From Polycyclovorans sp002706265 (lineage in GTDB: Bacteria > Pseudomonadota > Gammaproteobacteria > Nevskiales > Nevskiaceae): a stretch of 64,000 nt of DNA. The notes below the pieces were generated by a model. The model had not been told where the DNA came from and did no database searches. It was given only the letters and a program-made list of their open reading frames with translations. Position 1 is the stretch's first letter. Each line of letters starts with the position of its first letter. Shown here one piece after another: positions 41,066-49,779 of this stretch. A program made the position numbers and the translations under genes. The stretch lies in assembly GCA_963973915.1 (NCBI GenBank), contig CAXBBM010000016.1:9746-73745 (forward strand), in the 5' to 3' direction.

Positions 41066-42895
41066 GTGATTCCCCTGACGATTACCGAGTGGCGACAGGC
41101 CAGCCAGCAGGGCATGACGCTGGCCGATGCCCTGCACGCCGTGGCGGCCCGCCTGACGCCGGACGATGCGGCATGGATTCTCTGCCTCGGGCTTGACGCC
41201 TGGCTGGCGCAGGCCAGCGCACTGCAGCAGCGCCTTGCCGACGCTGATGGCGACCTGGGTCGCTTTCCGCTGTTCGGCGTGCCCTTCGTCGTCAAAGACA
41301 ACATCGACGTGGACGGGCTGACGACCACGGCGGCCTGCCCGGATTACGGGTACACCGCCACGGCGAGCGCGCCGGCGGTGCAGCGCTTGATCGATGCCGG
41401 CGCGATTCTGCTGGGCAAGGCCAATCTTGATCAGTTTGCCACCGGTCTGGTCGGCGTCCGTTCGCCCTACGGCGCGGTGCCCAACGCCTTCAACCCCGCC
41501 TACATCAGCGGGGGGTCCAGCTCGGGTTCGGCGGTGCTGGTGGCGCGCGGCATCGCCGCCTTCTCGCTGGGCACCGACACCGCCGGTTCCGGCCGCGTGC
41601 CGGCGGCGTTCAACAACATCGTGGGGCTCAAACCCACGCGCGGCTGGTTCAGCGCGCGCGGCGTGGTGCCGGCCTGCCGCTCGCTGGACTGCGTTTCGGT
41701 GTTCGCGCAGACCGTGGAAGATGCCGCGCGGGTCGCTTCGGTGATTGGCCATTTCGATGAGCAGGATGCCTACGCCCGGCCGGCGCCGGCGCCGTTCGCG
41801 GCACAACGGATGCCCGCGGCGCCGCGGCTGGGTATTCCCGAGTCGCCCAGCTTTTTCGGCGACGCCCAGGCGGCTGCGGCATTCGCCCGCGCCTGCGACG
41901 CATTTCGCGCCATGGGCGCCACGCTGGTGCCGCTGGACTTCACCGCCCTGCACGCGCTCGCCGCCCTGCTGTACGACGGCCCGTGGATCGCCGAGCGCTA
42001 TGCCGCCATCGACGCCTACATCGAAGCGGGCCAGGGCGAGATGGACCCGGTGGTGCGCGGCATCATCGAGCAGGCCCGCAACTATTCGGCGGCCGACGCC
42101 TTCAAGGCCGAATACCAGCGTGCCGAGCGGGTGCGCGCCGCGCAGCGGCTGATGAGCACGGTGGACGCGCTGCTGGTGCCCAGCACACCGACCATCTACA
42201 CCCTCGATGACGTGGCCGCCGATCCGGTGCGGCTGAACACGCGGCTGGGCACTTACACCAACTTTGTCAACCTCATGGACGGCTGTGCGCTGGCCTTGCC
42301 GGCCGGTTTTCGCGATGACGGCTTGCCCGTGGGCGTGACCCTGATCGCCCCCGCCTGGCAGGACGCCGCGCTGGCCGAACTGGGCGAGCGCTGGCAGCGC
42401 CACGCCCCGTGGACGCTGGGCACCAGCGGCCGGCATCCCACGGTGGCTGCGCCGCGCCCTGCCGCGCCCGGCCCGGCCACCGTGCGGCTGGCGGTGGTGG
42501 GCGCGCACCTGTCCGGCATGCCGCTCAACTTCCAGCTCACCGAGCGCAGCGCGGTGCGGGTGGAGCGCACCCACACCGCCGGTGATTACCGGCTGTATGC
42601 GCTGCCCGGCACCGTGCCGCCCAAGCCGGGTCTGGTGCGCGGCGCGGCCGGTGCGCCCATCGAGGTGGAGCTGTGGGACATACCCGTCGAGGCCTTCGGT
42701 TCGTTTGTGGCACTCATTCCGGCGCCGCTGGGCATCGGCACGCTGACCCTGGCCGACGGCCGCGAGGTGAAAGGCTTCATCTGCGAAAGCTGGGCGACCG
42801 ACGGCGCCCGCGACATCACCGAGTTTGGCGGCTGGCGGGCCTTCATGGCCGCCGAGCGTGTCCAGGCCACCGCGAAGGACGCCGCCCATGTTTGA
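41066..42895 (+). CDS. atzF: allophanate hydrolase
   Basis: A 609-residue amidase-signature enzyme that splits allophanate into two ammonia and two CO2. The N-terminal amidase domain has catalytic Lys at about 77 (VPFVVKDNID), the glycine/serine loop SGGSSSGS at 148-155 and nucleophile Ser at about 175 (DTAGSGR). The C-terminal domain (about 450-609) is the allophanate hydrolase-specific extension (GMPLNFQLTERSAVRVERTHTAGDYRLYALPG). The GTG at 41066 is chosen because the family N-terminus is IPLTITEW and the predicted transcript begins near 41037. It overlaps the carboxylase by 8 nt. Confidence 0.92.
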   Translation: MIPLTITEWRQASQQGMTLADALHAVAARLTPDDAAWILCLGLDAWLAQASALQQRLADADGDLGRFPLFGVPFVVKDNIDVDGLTTTAACPDYGYTATASAPAVQRLIDAGAILLGKANLDQFATGLVGVRSPYGAVPNAFNPAYISGGSSSGSAVLVARGIAAFSLGTDTAGSGRVPAAFNNIVGLKPTRGWFSARGVVPACRSLDCVSVFAQTVEDAARVASVIGHFDEQDAYARPAPAPFAAQRMPAAPRLGIPESPSFFGDAQAAAAFARACDAFRAMGATLVPLDFTALHALAALLYDGPWIAERYAAIDAYIEAGQGEMDPVVRGIIEQARNYSAADAFKAEYQRAERVRAAQRLMSTVDALLVPSTPTIYTLDDVAADPVRLNTRLGTYTNFVNLMDGCALALPAGFRDDGLPVGVTLIAPAWQDAALAELGERWQRHAPWTLGTSGRHPTVAAPRPAAPGPATVRLAVVGAHLSGMPLNFQLTERSAVRVERTHTAGDYRLYALPGTVPPKPGLVRGAAGAPIEVELWDIPVEAFGSFVALIPAPLGIGTLTLADGREVKGFICESWATDGARDITEFGGWRAFMAAERVQATAKDAAHV

Positions 42896-45800
42896 CAAAG
42901 TGCTGATCGCCAATCGCGGCGAAATCGCCGTCCGCATTGCCCGCACCCTGAAGACCATGGGCGTTGCCAGCGTCGCCGTGTATTCCGATGCCGACCGCAA
43001 CAGCCTGCACGTCACCGCCGCTGACGAAGCCGTGGCGCTGGGCGGCAAGGCGCCGTCTGAGAGTTATCTGCGCGGCGACAAGGTGATTGACGCGGCGCGC
43101 GCCACCGGCGCCCAGGCGGTCATTCCCGGCTACGGCTTCTTGTCGGAGAACACCGCGTTTGCCGACGACTGCGCCAAGGCCGGGCTGGTGTTCGTCGGCC
43201 CCACGCCGGAGCAGATTCGCCGCTTCGGCCTGAAGCACGAAGCGCGGGCGCTGGCCGAGGCCGCCGGGGTGCCGCTCACGCCCGGCACCGGGCTGCTGGC
43301 CAACCTCGATGAGGCCGTGGCGCACGCCACGCGTCTGGGGTACCCGCTGATGCTCAAGTCCACCGCCGGCGGTGGCGGCATCGGCCTGACGCGCTGCGAC
43401 AACGAGGCGGCGCTGGTGGCCGCGTTCGAGACCGTGCAGCGGCAGGGCCAGAATTTTTTCAGTGACAGCGGCGTGTTCCTCGAGCGCTACGTTGAAAACG
43501 CGCGCCACGTCGAAGTGCAGATGTTTGGGGACGGCAAGGGAAGGGTGGTCGCGCTCGGCGAGCGCGACTGCTCCTTGCAGCGCCGCAACCAGAAGGTGGT
43601 TGAAGAGACCCCGGCGCCAAACCTCCCGCCCGCCACCCGCACCGCCCTGCTGGATGCGGCGGTCAGGCTGGGTGAGTCGGTGGGCTATGCCAACGCCGGC
43701 ACCGTGGAGTTCATTTACGACGGCGCCCGCGACGACTTCTACTTTCTGGAAGTGAACACCCGGCTGCAGGTCGAGCATCCCATCACCGAGGCCTGTACCG
43801 GCGTGGACCTGGTGGACTGGATGATCCGCACCGCCGCCGGCGAGCCGCCGGATCTCGCCACCTTCAAGGCCGAACCGAAGGGCGCGGCGATGGAGGTGCG
43901 CATCTACGCCGAAGACCCGGTGCGCAACTTCCAGCCCTCGCCCGGCGTGCTGACCGAGGTGTCGTTTCCGGCCGATGTGCGCCTCGACGGCTGGGTGGAA
44001 ACCGGCACCGAGGTCACGCCGCATTACGACCCGATGATCGCCAAGCTGATCGTGCACGGCGCCGACCGCGCCGACGCGCTGGCCAAGATGAAAGCGGCGC
44101 TGGCCGCCACGCGCCTGTCCGGCATTGCCACCAACCTCAGCTATCTGCGGCAGATCATCGACAGCCCGGCCTTTGCCCGGGGCGAGGTGTTCACCCGCCT
44201 GCTCGACGGCTTCCAGTTCGCGGCGCCGGTGGTCGAGCTGGTCGAGCCCGGCACCTACACCACCGTGCAGGATTACCCCGGCCGCGTCGGCTACTGGGAC
44301 GTGGGCGTGCCGCCGTCGGGACCGATGGATGACTACGCCTTTCGTCTGGCCAATCGCCTGGTGGGCAACGGCAGTGATGCGGCCGGGCTGGAATGCACCA
44401 TTCTCGGGCCGACGCTGCGGTTTCACAGTGATGCGGTCGTTGCGCTCACCGGCGCCCCCACACCCGCGACCGTGGACGGCGCGCCGGTCGCATTCTGGGC
44501 GCCGCTCAAGGTGGCAGCCGGGCAGGTGCTGAAGATCGGCAAGGCCACCCAGGGCTGCCGGACCTATCTGGCGGTCGCCGGCGGCATCGACGTGCCGGTG
44601 TATCTCGGCTCGCGTGCCACCTTCGCGCTCGGCGCCTTTGGCGGTCATGCCGGGCGCCCGCTGCGCGCCGGTGACCTGCTCCCCATCAGCCAGTCGGCGC
44701 AGTCTGCGGCGGCGAGTTTTACTCTCCTGACGCCGGCCGTGCCTGCGCCGACTGCGCTGATTCCCTGCTACGAGAACCGCTGGAACGTCGGCGTGCTGTA
44801 TGGCCCGCACGGCGCCCCGGATTTCTTCACCGAAGCCTCCATCGAGCAGTTCTTCGCCACCGACTGGGAGGTGCATTACAACTCCAACCGGCTGGGCGTG
44901 CGGCTGGTTGGCCCCAAGCCCACCTGGGCGCGCACCGACGGCGGTGAAGCCGGCCTGCACCCATCCAACGTGCACGACACCGAATACGCCATCGGCTCGG
45001 TGAACTTCACCGGCGACATGCCGGTGATTCTCACCCGCGACGGCCCCAGCCTCGGCGGCTTCGTCTGCCCGGTGACCATCGCCAAGGCCGAACTGTGGAA
45101 GATTGGCCAGGTCAAGCCGGGCGATTGCATCCGCTTCAGGCGGCTGGACTTCGACGAAGCGCTGGCGCTGGAAAAGGCCCAGGACCGCGCCATTGAAACG
45201 CTCACGCCAGCGCCCAGAAGCAACGGCGGCCGCGTGCTGCGCGCGCCGCAGGGCACGGTGTCGGAATGCGTGCTGGCCGAGCTGCCCGCCTCAGGGGGCC
45301 GCCCACCGGTGAGCTACCGCCAGGCCGGCGACAAGTACCTGCTGCTGGAATACGGCGAAATGGTGCTGGACCTGCGGCTGCGGCTGCGGATTCACGCGCT
45401 CATGCAGGCGCTGAAGGCCGACCCGGTGCCGGGCATCCTCGAACTGGCGCCCGGCGTGCGCTCCTTGCAGATTCAGTACGACAGCCGCGTCATCGGCCAG
45501 CAATTGCTGGTCGACACGCTGCTCGCCCTCGAACAGGGCCTGCCCGATGCCGCCGGCCTGAAAGTGCCCTCGCGCATCGTGCGCCTGCCCATGGCCTGGC
45601 AGGACACCGCAACGCTGGACGCCGTTGCGCGGTACCGCCAGTCGGTGCGCGACACGGCGCCCTGGCTGCCGAGCAACGTCGAGTTCATGCGGCGCATCAA
45701 CGGGCTGGACTCGGTGGACACCGTGCGCCAGATGGTCTTCGACACCTCTTACATGGTGCTGGGGCTGGGCGACGTGTATCTGGGCGCGCCCTGTGCGGTG

Positions 45801-46511
45801 CCGGTGGACCCGCGGCACCGCCTGCTCACCTCCAAGTACAACCCGGCGCGCACATACACCGCAGAAGGCACCGTGGGCATCGGCGGCGTGTACATGTGCA
45901 TTTACGGCATGGACTCGCCCGGCGGCTATCAGCTGATTGGCCGCACCCTGCCGATCTGGAACACCTTCCTGAAGAACCGCGCGTTCGAGAACGGCGAGCC
46001 CTGGCTGCTGAAGTTCTTCGACCAGGTGCAGTACTACCCGGTGAGCGAGGACGAACTCACGCAGATGCGGGATGACTTCCGGCATGGGCGTCTGCTGCCG
46101 GACGTCACCGAAACGGTGTTCGATCTGGTCGCCCACGAGCGCTTTCTGGCCGACAACGCCGACAGCATCGCCGCCTTCAAGGCGCGCCAGCAAGGCGCCT
46201 ACGCCGAAGAAGTGGCGCGCTGGCAGGCCGATGCCTCGATGTCGCCCGACGTGATTCCTGAGCCCCCGGCATTGCCCGATGCCGACGCCGAGGGCGATCC
46301 GGTGGTGGCCGACATCAGCGGCAACATCTGGAAGCTGCTGGTCGCGGTGGGGCAGACCGTGCGGGCCGGTGATCCGCTGTTGATCGTCGAGGCCATGAAG
46401 ATGGAATTCACCGTGGCAGCGCCGAGCGACGGGGTGGTGACCGCCCTGCGGTGCCAGGCCGGAAGGCCGGTGAACGCCGGTGACGCCCTGCTGTTCGTGG
46501 CGCGGGCCTGA
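42888..46511 (+). CDS. uca: urea carboxylase (biotin-dependent)
   Basis: A 1207-residue multidomain enzyme converting urea, bicarbonate and ATP to allophanate. Biotin carboxylase domain (IANRGEIAVRIARTL at the start, KSTAGGGGIGL, EVNTRLQVEHPITE), carboxyltransferase halves of KipA/KipI type (about 460-1000: PSGPMDDYAFRLANRLVG, FALGAFGGHAGRPLR), and biotinyl domain with EAMKMEF, Lys1171. The motif HDTEYAIGSVNFTGDMP has Asn706, where the paralogue at 58583 has Asp; I believe Asn marks genuine urea carboxylases. Coupling to allophanate hydrolase and Urt transporter genes supports urea as substrate. Confidence 0.92.
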   Translation: MFDKVLIANRGEIAVRIARTLKTMGVASVAVYSDADRNSLHVTAADEAVALGGKAPSESYLRGDKVIDAARATGAQAVIPGYGFLSENTAFADDCAKAGLVFVGPTPEQIRRFGLKHEARALAEAAGVPLTPGTGLLANLDEAVAHATRLGYPLMLKSTAGGGGIGLTRCDNEAALVAAFETVQRQGQNFFSDSGVFLERYVENARHVEVQMFGDGKGRVVALGERDCSLQRRNQKVVEETPAPNLPPATRTALLDAAVRLGESVGYANAGTVEFIYDGARDDFYFLEVNTRLQVEHPITEACTGVDLVDWMIRTAAGEPPDLATFKAEPKGAAMEVRIYAEDPVRNFQPSPGVLTEVSFPADVRLDGWVETGTEVTPHYDPMIAKLIVHGADRADALAKMKAALAATRLSGIATNLSYLRQIIDSPAFARGEVFTRLLDGFQFAAPVVELVEPGTYTTVQDYPGRVGYWDVGVPPSGPMDDYAFRLANRLVGNGSDAAGLECTILGPTLRFHSDAVVALTGAPTPATVDGAPVAFWAPLKVAAGQVLKIGKATQGCRTYLAVAGGIDVPVYLGSRATFALGAFGGHAGRPLRAGDLLPISQSAQSAAASFTLLTPAVPAPTALIPCYENRWNVGVLYGPHGAPDFFTEASIEQFFATDWEVHYNSNRLGVRLVGPKPTWARTDGGEAGLHPSNVHDTEYAIGSVNFTGDMPVILTRDGPSLGGFVCPVTIAKAELWKIGQVKPGDCIRFRRLDFDEALALEKAQDRAIETLTPAPRSNGGRVLRAPQGTVSECVLAELPASGGRPPVSYRQAGDKYLLLEYGEMVLDLRLRLRIHALMQALKADPVPGILELAPGVRSLQIQYDSRVIGQQLLVDTLLALEQGLPDAAGLKVPSRIVRLPMAWQDTATLDAVARYRQSVRDTAPWLPSNVEFMRRINGLDSVDTVRQMVFDTSYMVLGLGDVYLGAPCAVPVDPRHRLLTSKYNPARTYTAEGTVGIGGVYMCIYGMDSPGGYQLIGRTLPIWNTFLKNRAFENGEPWLLKFFDQVQYYPVSEDELTQMRDDFRHGRLLPDVTETVFDLVAHERFLADNADSIAAFKARQQGAYAEEVARWQADASMSPDVIPEPPALPDADAEGDPVVADISGNIWKLLVAVGQTVRAGDPLLIVEAMKMEFTVAAPSDGVVTALRCQAGRPVNAGDALLFVARA

Positions 46512-46516
46512 GGGAC

Positions 46517-47233
46517 ATGGCCATGGACACCCGCAAGATCAGTCCCATCCGGCGCGGCAAGGATCGCGGCGAGAACCTTGCCGATCGCATCTACAACCAG
46601 CTCAAGCAGGACATCTTCGAGTTTCGCCTGCTGCCCGGTGACCGCTTCAGCGAAAACGAGATCGCCGAGCGCGTGCAGGCCAGCCGCACGCCGGTGCGCG
46701 AGGCGCTGTTTCGCCTGCAGCGCGAAGGCTATGTCGACGTGCTGTACCGCAGCGGCTGGCAGATCCGGCCGTTTGATTTCAAGTCGTTCGAAGACCTGTA
46801 CGACGTGCGCATCATCATCGAAACGGCGGCCGTGAAGCGCCTCTGCGAGATGGAAGTGCCGCCGGCCACGCTCAACGACCTGAAGCAGATCTGGCTGGTT
46901 CCGGCCGGTGAGCGGCTCAGTGACGGGGCCACGGTGTCGCAGCTCGACGAGCGCTTTCACGAAATGCTGGTCGAGGGCACCGGCAACGTCGAAATGGCCC
47001 AGATGCACCACGCGGTGACCGAGCGCATTCGCATCATCCGCAGGCTCGACTTCACCAAGCCGCCGCGCATCGACGCCACCTACACCGAGCACGGAAAGAT
47101 TCTGCGTGCCGTGCTGCAGCGCCGCGCCGACCAGGGCCAGCTGCTGCTCAAGACCCACATCGAAGAAAGCAAGGCGGAGGTTCGCAAGATCACCGTTCAC
47201 ATGCTGCACACGGCCCGCAGAGGTCCGGAATGA
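46517..47233 (+). CDS. GntR-family regulator of urea utilisation
   Basis: A 238-residue regulator. Winged HTH: LADRIYNQLKQDIFEFRLLPGDRFSENEIAERVQASRTPVREALFRLQREGYVDVLYRSGWQI. The C-terminal domain (DLYDVRIIIETAAVKRLCEMEVPP...RFHEMLVEGTGNVEMAQMHHAVTERIRIIRRLDF...EHGKILRAVLQRRADQGQLLLKTHIEESKAEV) is the FCD effector domain with conserved His residues. It is 5 nt after the carboxylase and probably binds the palindrome at 41036. Confidence 0.9.
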   Translation: MAMDTRKISPIRRGKDRGENLADRIYNQLKQDIFEFRLLPGDRFSENEIAERVQASRTPVREALFRLQREGYVDVLYRSGWQIRPFDFKSFEDLYDVRIIIETAAVKRLCEMEVPPATLNDLKQIWLVPAGERLSDGATVSQLDERFHEMLVEGTGNVEMAQMHHAVTERIRIIRRLDFTKPPRIDATYTEHGKILRAVLQRRADQGQLLLKTHIEESKAEVRKITVHMLHTARRGPE

Positions 47234-47263
47234 CAACCGCAGGCAGTAGGGAGGGGAACCCGT

Positions 47264-47281
47264 CACCGGCATCGGCCGGTG
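47264..47281 (+). repeat. hairpin upstream of the porin gene
   Basis: CACCGG (47264-47269) and CCGGTG (47276-47281) in the 85-nt gap after the GntR gene; no T-run. Possible mRNA processing or partial termination site. Confidence 0.35.
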
Positions 47282-47318
47282 GCCCGTTCAAAGGCAGTCA
47301 CACTTTGGGAGCTCACAC

Positions 47319-48329
47319 ATGAAGCAGCAACATGCAGGTAAACCCCGGGCGCAGGCTTGGGCAGGGGCCGCAGCGCTGGTGGCCGTCGGCGCGGTGGGCA
47401 GTATTCCGGTCGCCCACGCCGAAATCGAGTTGGGCAATGGCATCAGCATCACCGGCTTTCTGGACATGTCGTATTTCTCGACCAGCCCTGACGGCGGATC
47501 CAGCACCGAAAGCATTGGCATCGATCAGTTCGAGACCACCTTCAAGTACGCCGGTTCCAGCGGTGTCTCCGCACAGGTCGACATCGAATATGGCGACGGT
47601 TTCGATGGCAGCGATGACGAAACCTTTGTCGAGCAGGCGTTCGTCACCAAGGCGTTCACCGAACAGTTCAGCGTGAAAGCGGGGCGCTTTTTGAGCTACA
47701 CCGGCTGGGAAACCGAAGAGCCCACCGGCCTGTTCCAGTACAGCGGCACCGGCTACGCGCAGTACTTCTACGGCTTCTATCAGAACGGCGTCTCGGGCTA
47801 TTTCGACGGTGGCAGCTTCGCGGTCATGGGCTCGGTGGTCACCAGTGCCTTCAATCCGCTGGACCGGAACAATGTCCAAGGCGTCGATGACGAGATGGGT
47901 TACGAGTTCGGCCTGGCGCTGATGCCCGTGGAAGGGCTGACCGCCAAAGCGTTCTACATCTCGGACCAGGACTCCGACACCGACATCATCAACGTCTGGA
48001 CGTCTTATGCGGTCGCCGGATTCACCTTCGCGGCCGAGTACAACACCGTCGAGTACGGGTCCATGGCGGCCAATGCCGACGGCGATGGCGACGGCTTTCT
48101 GCTGATGGCCAACTACGCCACCGGTCCCTTCGGCTTCACGGTGCGTTATCACGACTTCGAGATCAACAGCGCCGGCGGGGCTATCGTCGACGACGGTGAC
48201 GCCATCACGCTGTCGCCCAGCTACAAGGTCGGCGACAACCTGTTGTTCGTGACCGAGTATCGAATGGACAGCTCCGAGACCAACGGTGACTCGGATTCAT
48301 TCGCCCTCGAAGCCCTCTTCACATTCTGA
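47319..48329 (+). CDS. outer-membrane beta-barrel porin of the urea cluster
   Basis: A 336-residue outer-membrane protein. A Sec signal peptide (positively charged start, AWAGAAALVAVGAVGSIPVAHA) is followed by alternating amphipathic strands rich in aromatic and acidic residues (GISITGFLDMSYFS, FETTFKYAG, VSAQVDIEYGDGFDG) and a C-terminal strand ending in Phe (DSFALEALFTF), as required for BAM insertion. It likely lets urea or amides cross the outer membrane; the role is inferred from its position before urtA. Confidence 0.8.
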   Translation: MKQQHAGKPRAQAWAGAAALVAVGAVGSIPVAHAEIELGNGISITGFLDMSYFSTSPDGGSSTESIGIDQFETTFKYAGSSGVSAQVDIEYGDGFDGSDDETFVEQAFVTKAFTEQFSVKAGRFLSYTGWETEEPTGLFQYSGTGYAQYFYGFYQNGVSGYFDGGSFAVMGSVVTSAFNPLDRNNVQGVDDEMGYEFGLALMPVEGLTAKAFYISDQDSDTDIINVWTSYAVAGFTFAAEYNTVEYGSMAANADGDGDGFLLMANYATGPFGFTVRYHDFEINSAGGAIVDDGDAITLSPSYKVGDNLLFVTEYRMDSSETNGDSDSFALEALFTF

Positions 48330-48365
48330 GCCCCAGGCGCTGATTGAACCTGATCAGCGTCATCG

Positions 48366-48397
48366 CACTGCGCCTGCCATCTCCGGCAGGCGCAGTG
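48366..48397 (+). repeat. strong hairpin between the porin gene and urtA
   Basis: CACTGCGCCTGCC (48366-48378) and GGCAGGCGCAGTG (48385-48397) form a perfect 13-bp stem. There is no U-run, so it may stabilise or separate the porin and urtA transcripts. Confidence 0.6.
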
Positions 48398-48426
48398 ATC
48401 GACACCTCAACCCAGGAGCATCTGCA

Positions 48427-49698
48427 ATGAAACTCAAATCCATTCTTACCGCCGCCGCACTCGGCGCCGCCAGTGTGGCGGCGCAGGCGGCCGACACCAT
48501 CAAGGTGGGCGTGCTGCACTCGCTCTCCGGCACGATGGCCATCTCCGAAACCACGCTGAAGGACACGGTTCTGATGCTGGTGGAAGAGCAGAACAAGAAG
48601 GGCGGCCTGCTGGGCAAGAAGCTCGAAGCCGTGGTGGTCGACCCGGCTTCAAACTGGCCGCTGTTTGCCGAGCGCGCCCGTGAGCTTCTGGCCAAGGACA
48701 AGGTCGATGTGGTCTTCGGCTGCTGGACCTCGGTGTCGCGCAAGAGCGTGCTGCCGGTGTTCGAAGAGCTGAACGGCCTGCTGTTCTACCCGGTGCAGTA
48801 CGAGGGCGAAGAGTCGTCCAAGAACGTGATCTACACCGGCGCCGCGCCCAACCAGCAGGCGATTCCGGCGGTGGATTACCTGATGAACGATCTTGAAGTC
48901 GAACGCTGGGTGTTGGCCGGGACCGACTATGTCTACCCGCGCACCACCAACAAGATTCTTGAGGCGTATCTGAAAGCCAAGGGCGTCGCGGCCGAAGACA
49001 TCATGGTCAATTACACGCCCTTCGGGCACTCCGACTGGCAGTCCATCGTCTCCGACATCAAGGCCTTCGGTTCGGCCGGCAAGAAGACGGCAGTGGTCTC
49101 GACCATCAACGGCGACGCCAACGTGCCGTTCTACAAGGAGCTGGGCAACCAGAAGATTTCGGCCGAAGACATTCCGGTTGTCGCCTTCTCGGTGGGTGAG
49201 GAAGAACTCTCTGGCATCGACACCGGCCCGCTGGTCGGCCATCTGGCCGCCTGGAACTACTTCATGAGCGTCGACACGCCTGAGAACGCCGCGTTCATCA
49301 AGCAGTGGCAGACCTTTATCAAGAGCCAGAAGCGCGTCACCAACGACCCGATGGAAGCGCACTACGTGGGCTTCAATCTTTGGGCGCAGGCGGTGGAGAA
49401 GGCCGGCACGACCGATGTGGACAAGGTGCTGGCGGCCCTGCCGGGTCTTGAAACGCCCAACCTCACCGGCGGCGTGGCCAAGATGTTGCCCAACCACCAC
49501 ATCACCAAGCCGGTGCTGATTGGTGAAATCACCAAGAACGGCCAGTTCGACGTGGTGTGGGAAACCGACGGCACCGTGCCGGGCGACGCCTGGTCCGACT
49601 TCCTGCCGGCCAGCAAGGTCATCGAAGCCGATTGGGTCGATCTGAAGTGCGGCAACTACAACACCGAAACCAAGGAGTGCTCAGGGCAGGTGTACTGA
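48427..49698 (+). CDS. urtA: urea ABC transporter substrate-binding protein UrtA
   Basis: A 423-residue periplasmic binding protein. Signal peptide MKLKSILTAAALGAASVAAQA, then DTIKVGVLHSLSGTMAISETTLKDTVLMLVEEQNKKGGLLGKKLEAVVVDPASNWPLFAERA, the UrtA version of the Leu/Ile/Val-binding fold, and FYPVQYEGEESSKNVIYTGAAPNQQAIPAVDYL. It captures urea for the UrtBC permease. It leads urtABCDE; a REP-like hairpin separates it from urtB, which would favour higher UrtA expression. Confidence 0.96.
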   Translation: MKLKSILTAAALGAASVAAQAADTIKVGVLHSLSGTMAISETTLKDTVLMLVEEQNKKGGLLGKKLEAVVVDPASNWPLFAERARELLAKDKVDVVFGCWTSVSRKSVLPVFEELNGLLFYPVQYEGEESSKNVIYTGAAPNQQAIPAVDYLMNDLEVERWVLAGTDYVYPRTTNKILEAYLKAKGVAAEDIMVNYTPFGHSDWQSIVSDIKAFGSAGKKTAVVSTINGDANVPFYKELGNQKISAEDIPVVAFSVGEEELSGIDTGPLVGHLAAWNYFMSVDTPENAAFIKQWQTFIKSQKRVTNDPMEAHYVGFNLWAQAVEKAGTTDVDKVLAALPGLETPNLTGGVAKMLPNHHITKPVLIGEITKNGQFDVVWETDGTVPGDAWSDFLPASKVIEADWVDLKCGNYNTETKECSGQVY

Positions 49699-49726
49699 GC
49701 AAGCCGCGTCAGCCTTCGCGTTCAAG

Positions 49727-49748
49727 CCCTCTCCCGCAGGGGAGAGGG
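49727..49748 (+). repeat. REP-like hairpin between urtA and urtB
   Basis: CCCTCTCCC (49727-49735) and GGGAGAGGG (49740-49748), 9-bp stem, followed by TCTTT. This sequence type recurs in proteobacterial intergenic regions. Confidence 0.6.
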
Positions 49749-49779
49749 TCTTTCACCGCCTCACTGAATCAGGATCACC

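Noticed and set aside
42843..44975. A 710-codon open frame on the minus strand opposite the urea carboxylase
   Set aside because: Mirror frame of a high-GC gene; low-complexity His/Gln/Gly/Val-rich translation without recognisable motifs, whereas the plus frame has complete biotin carboxylase motifs.
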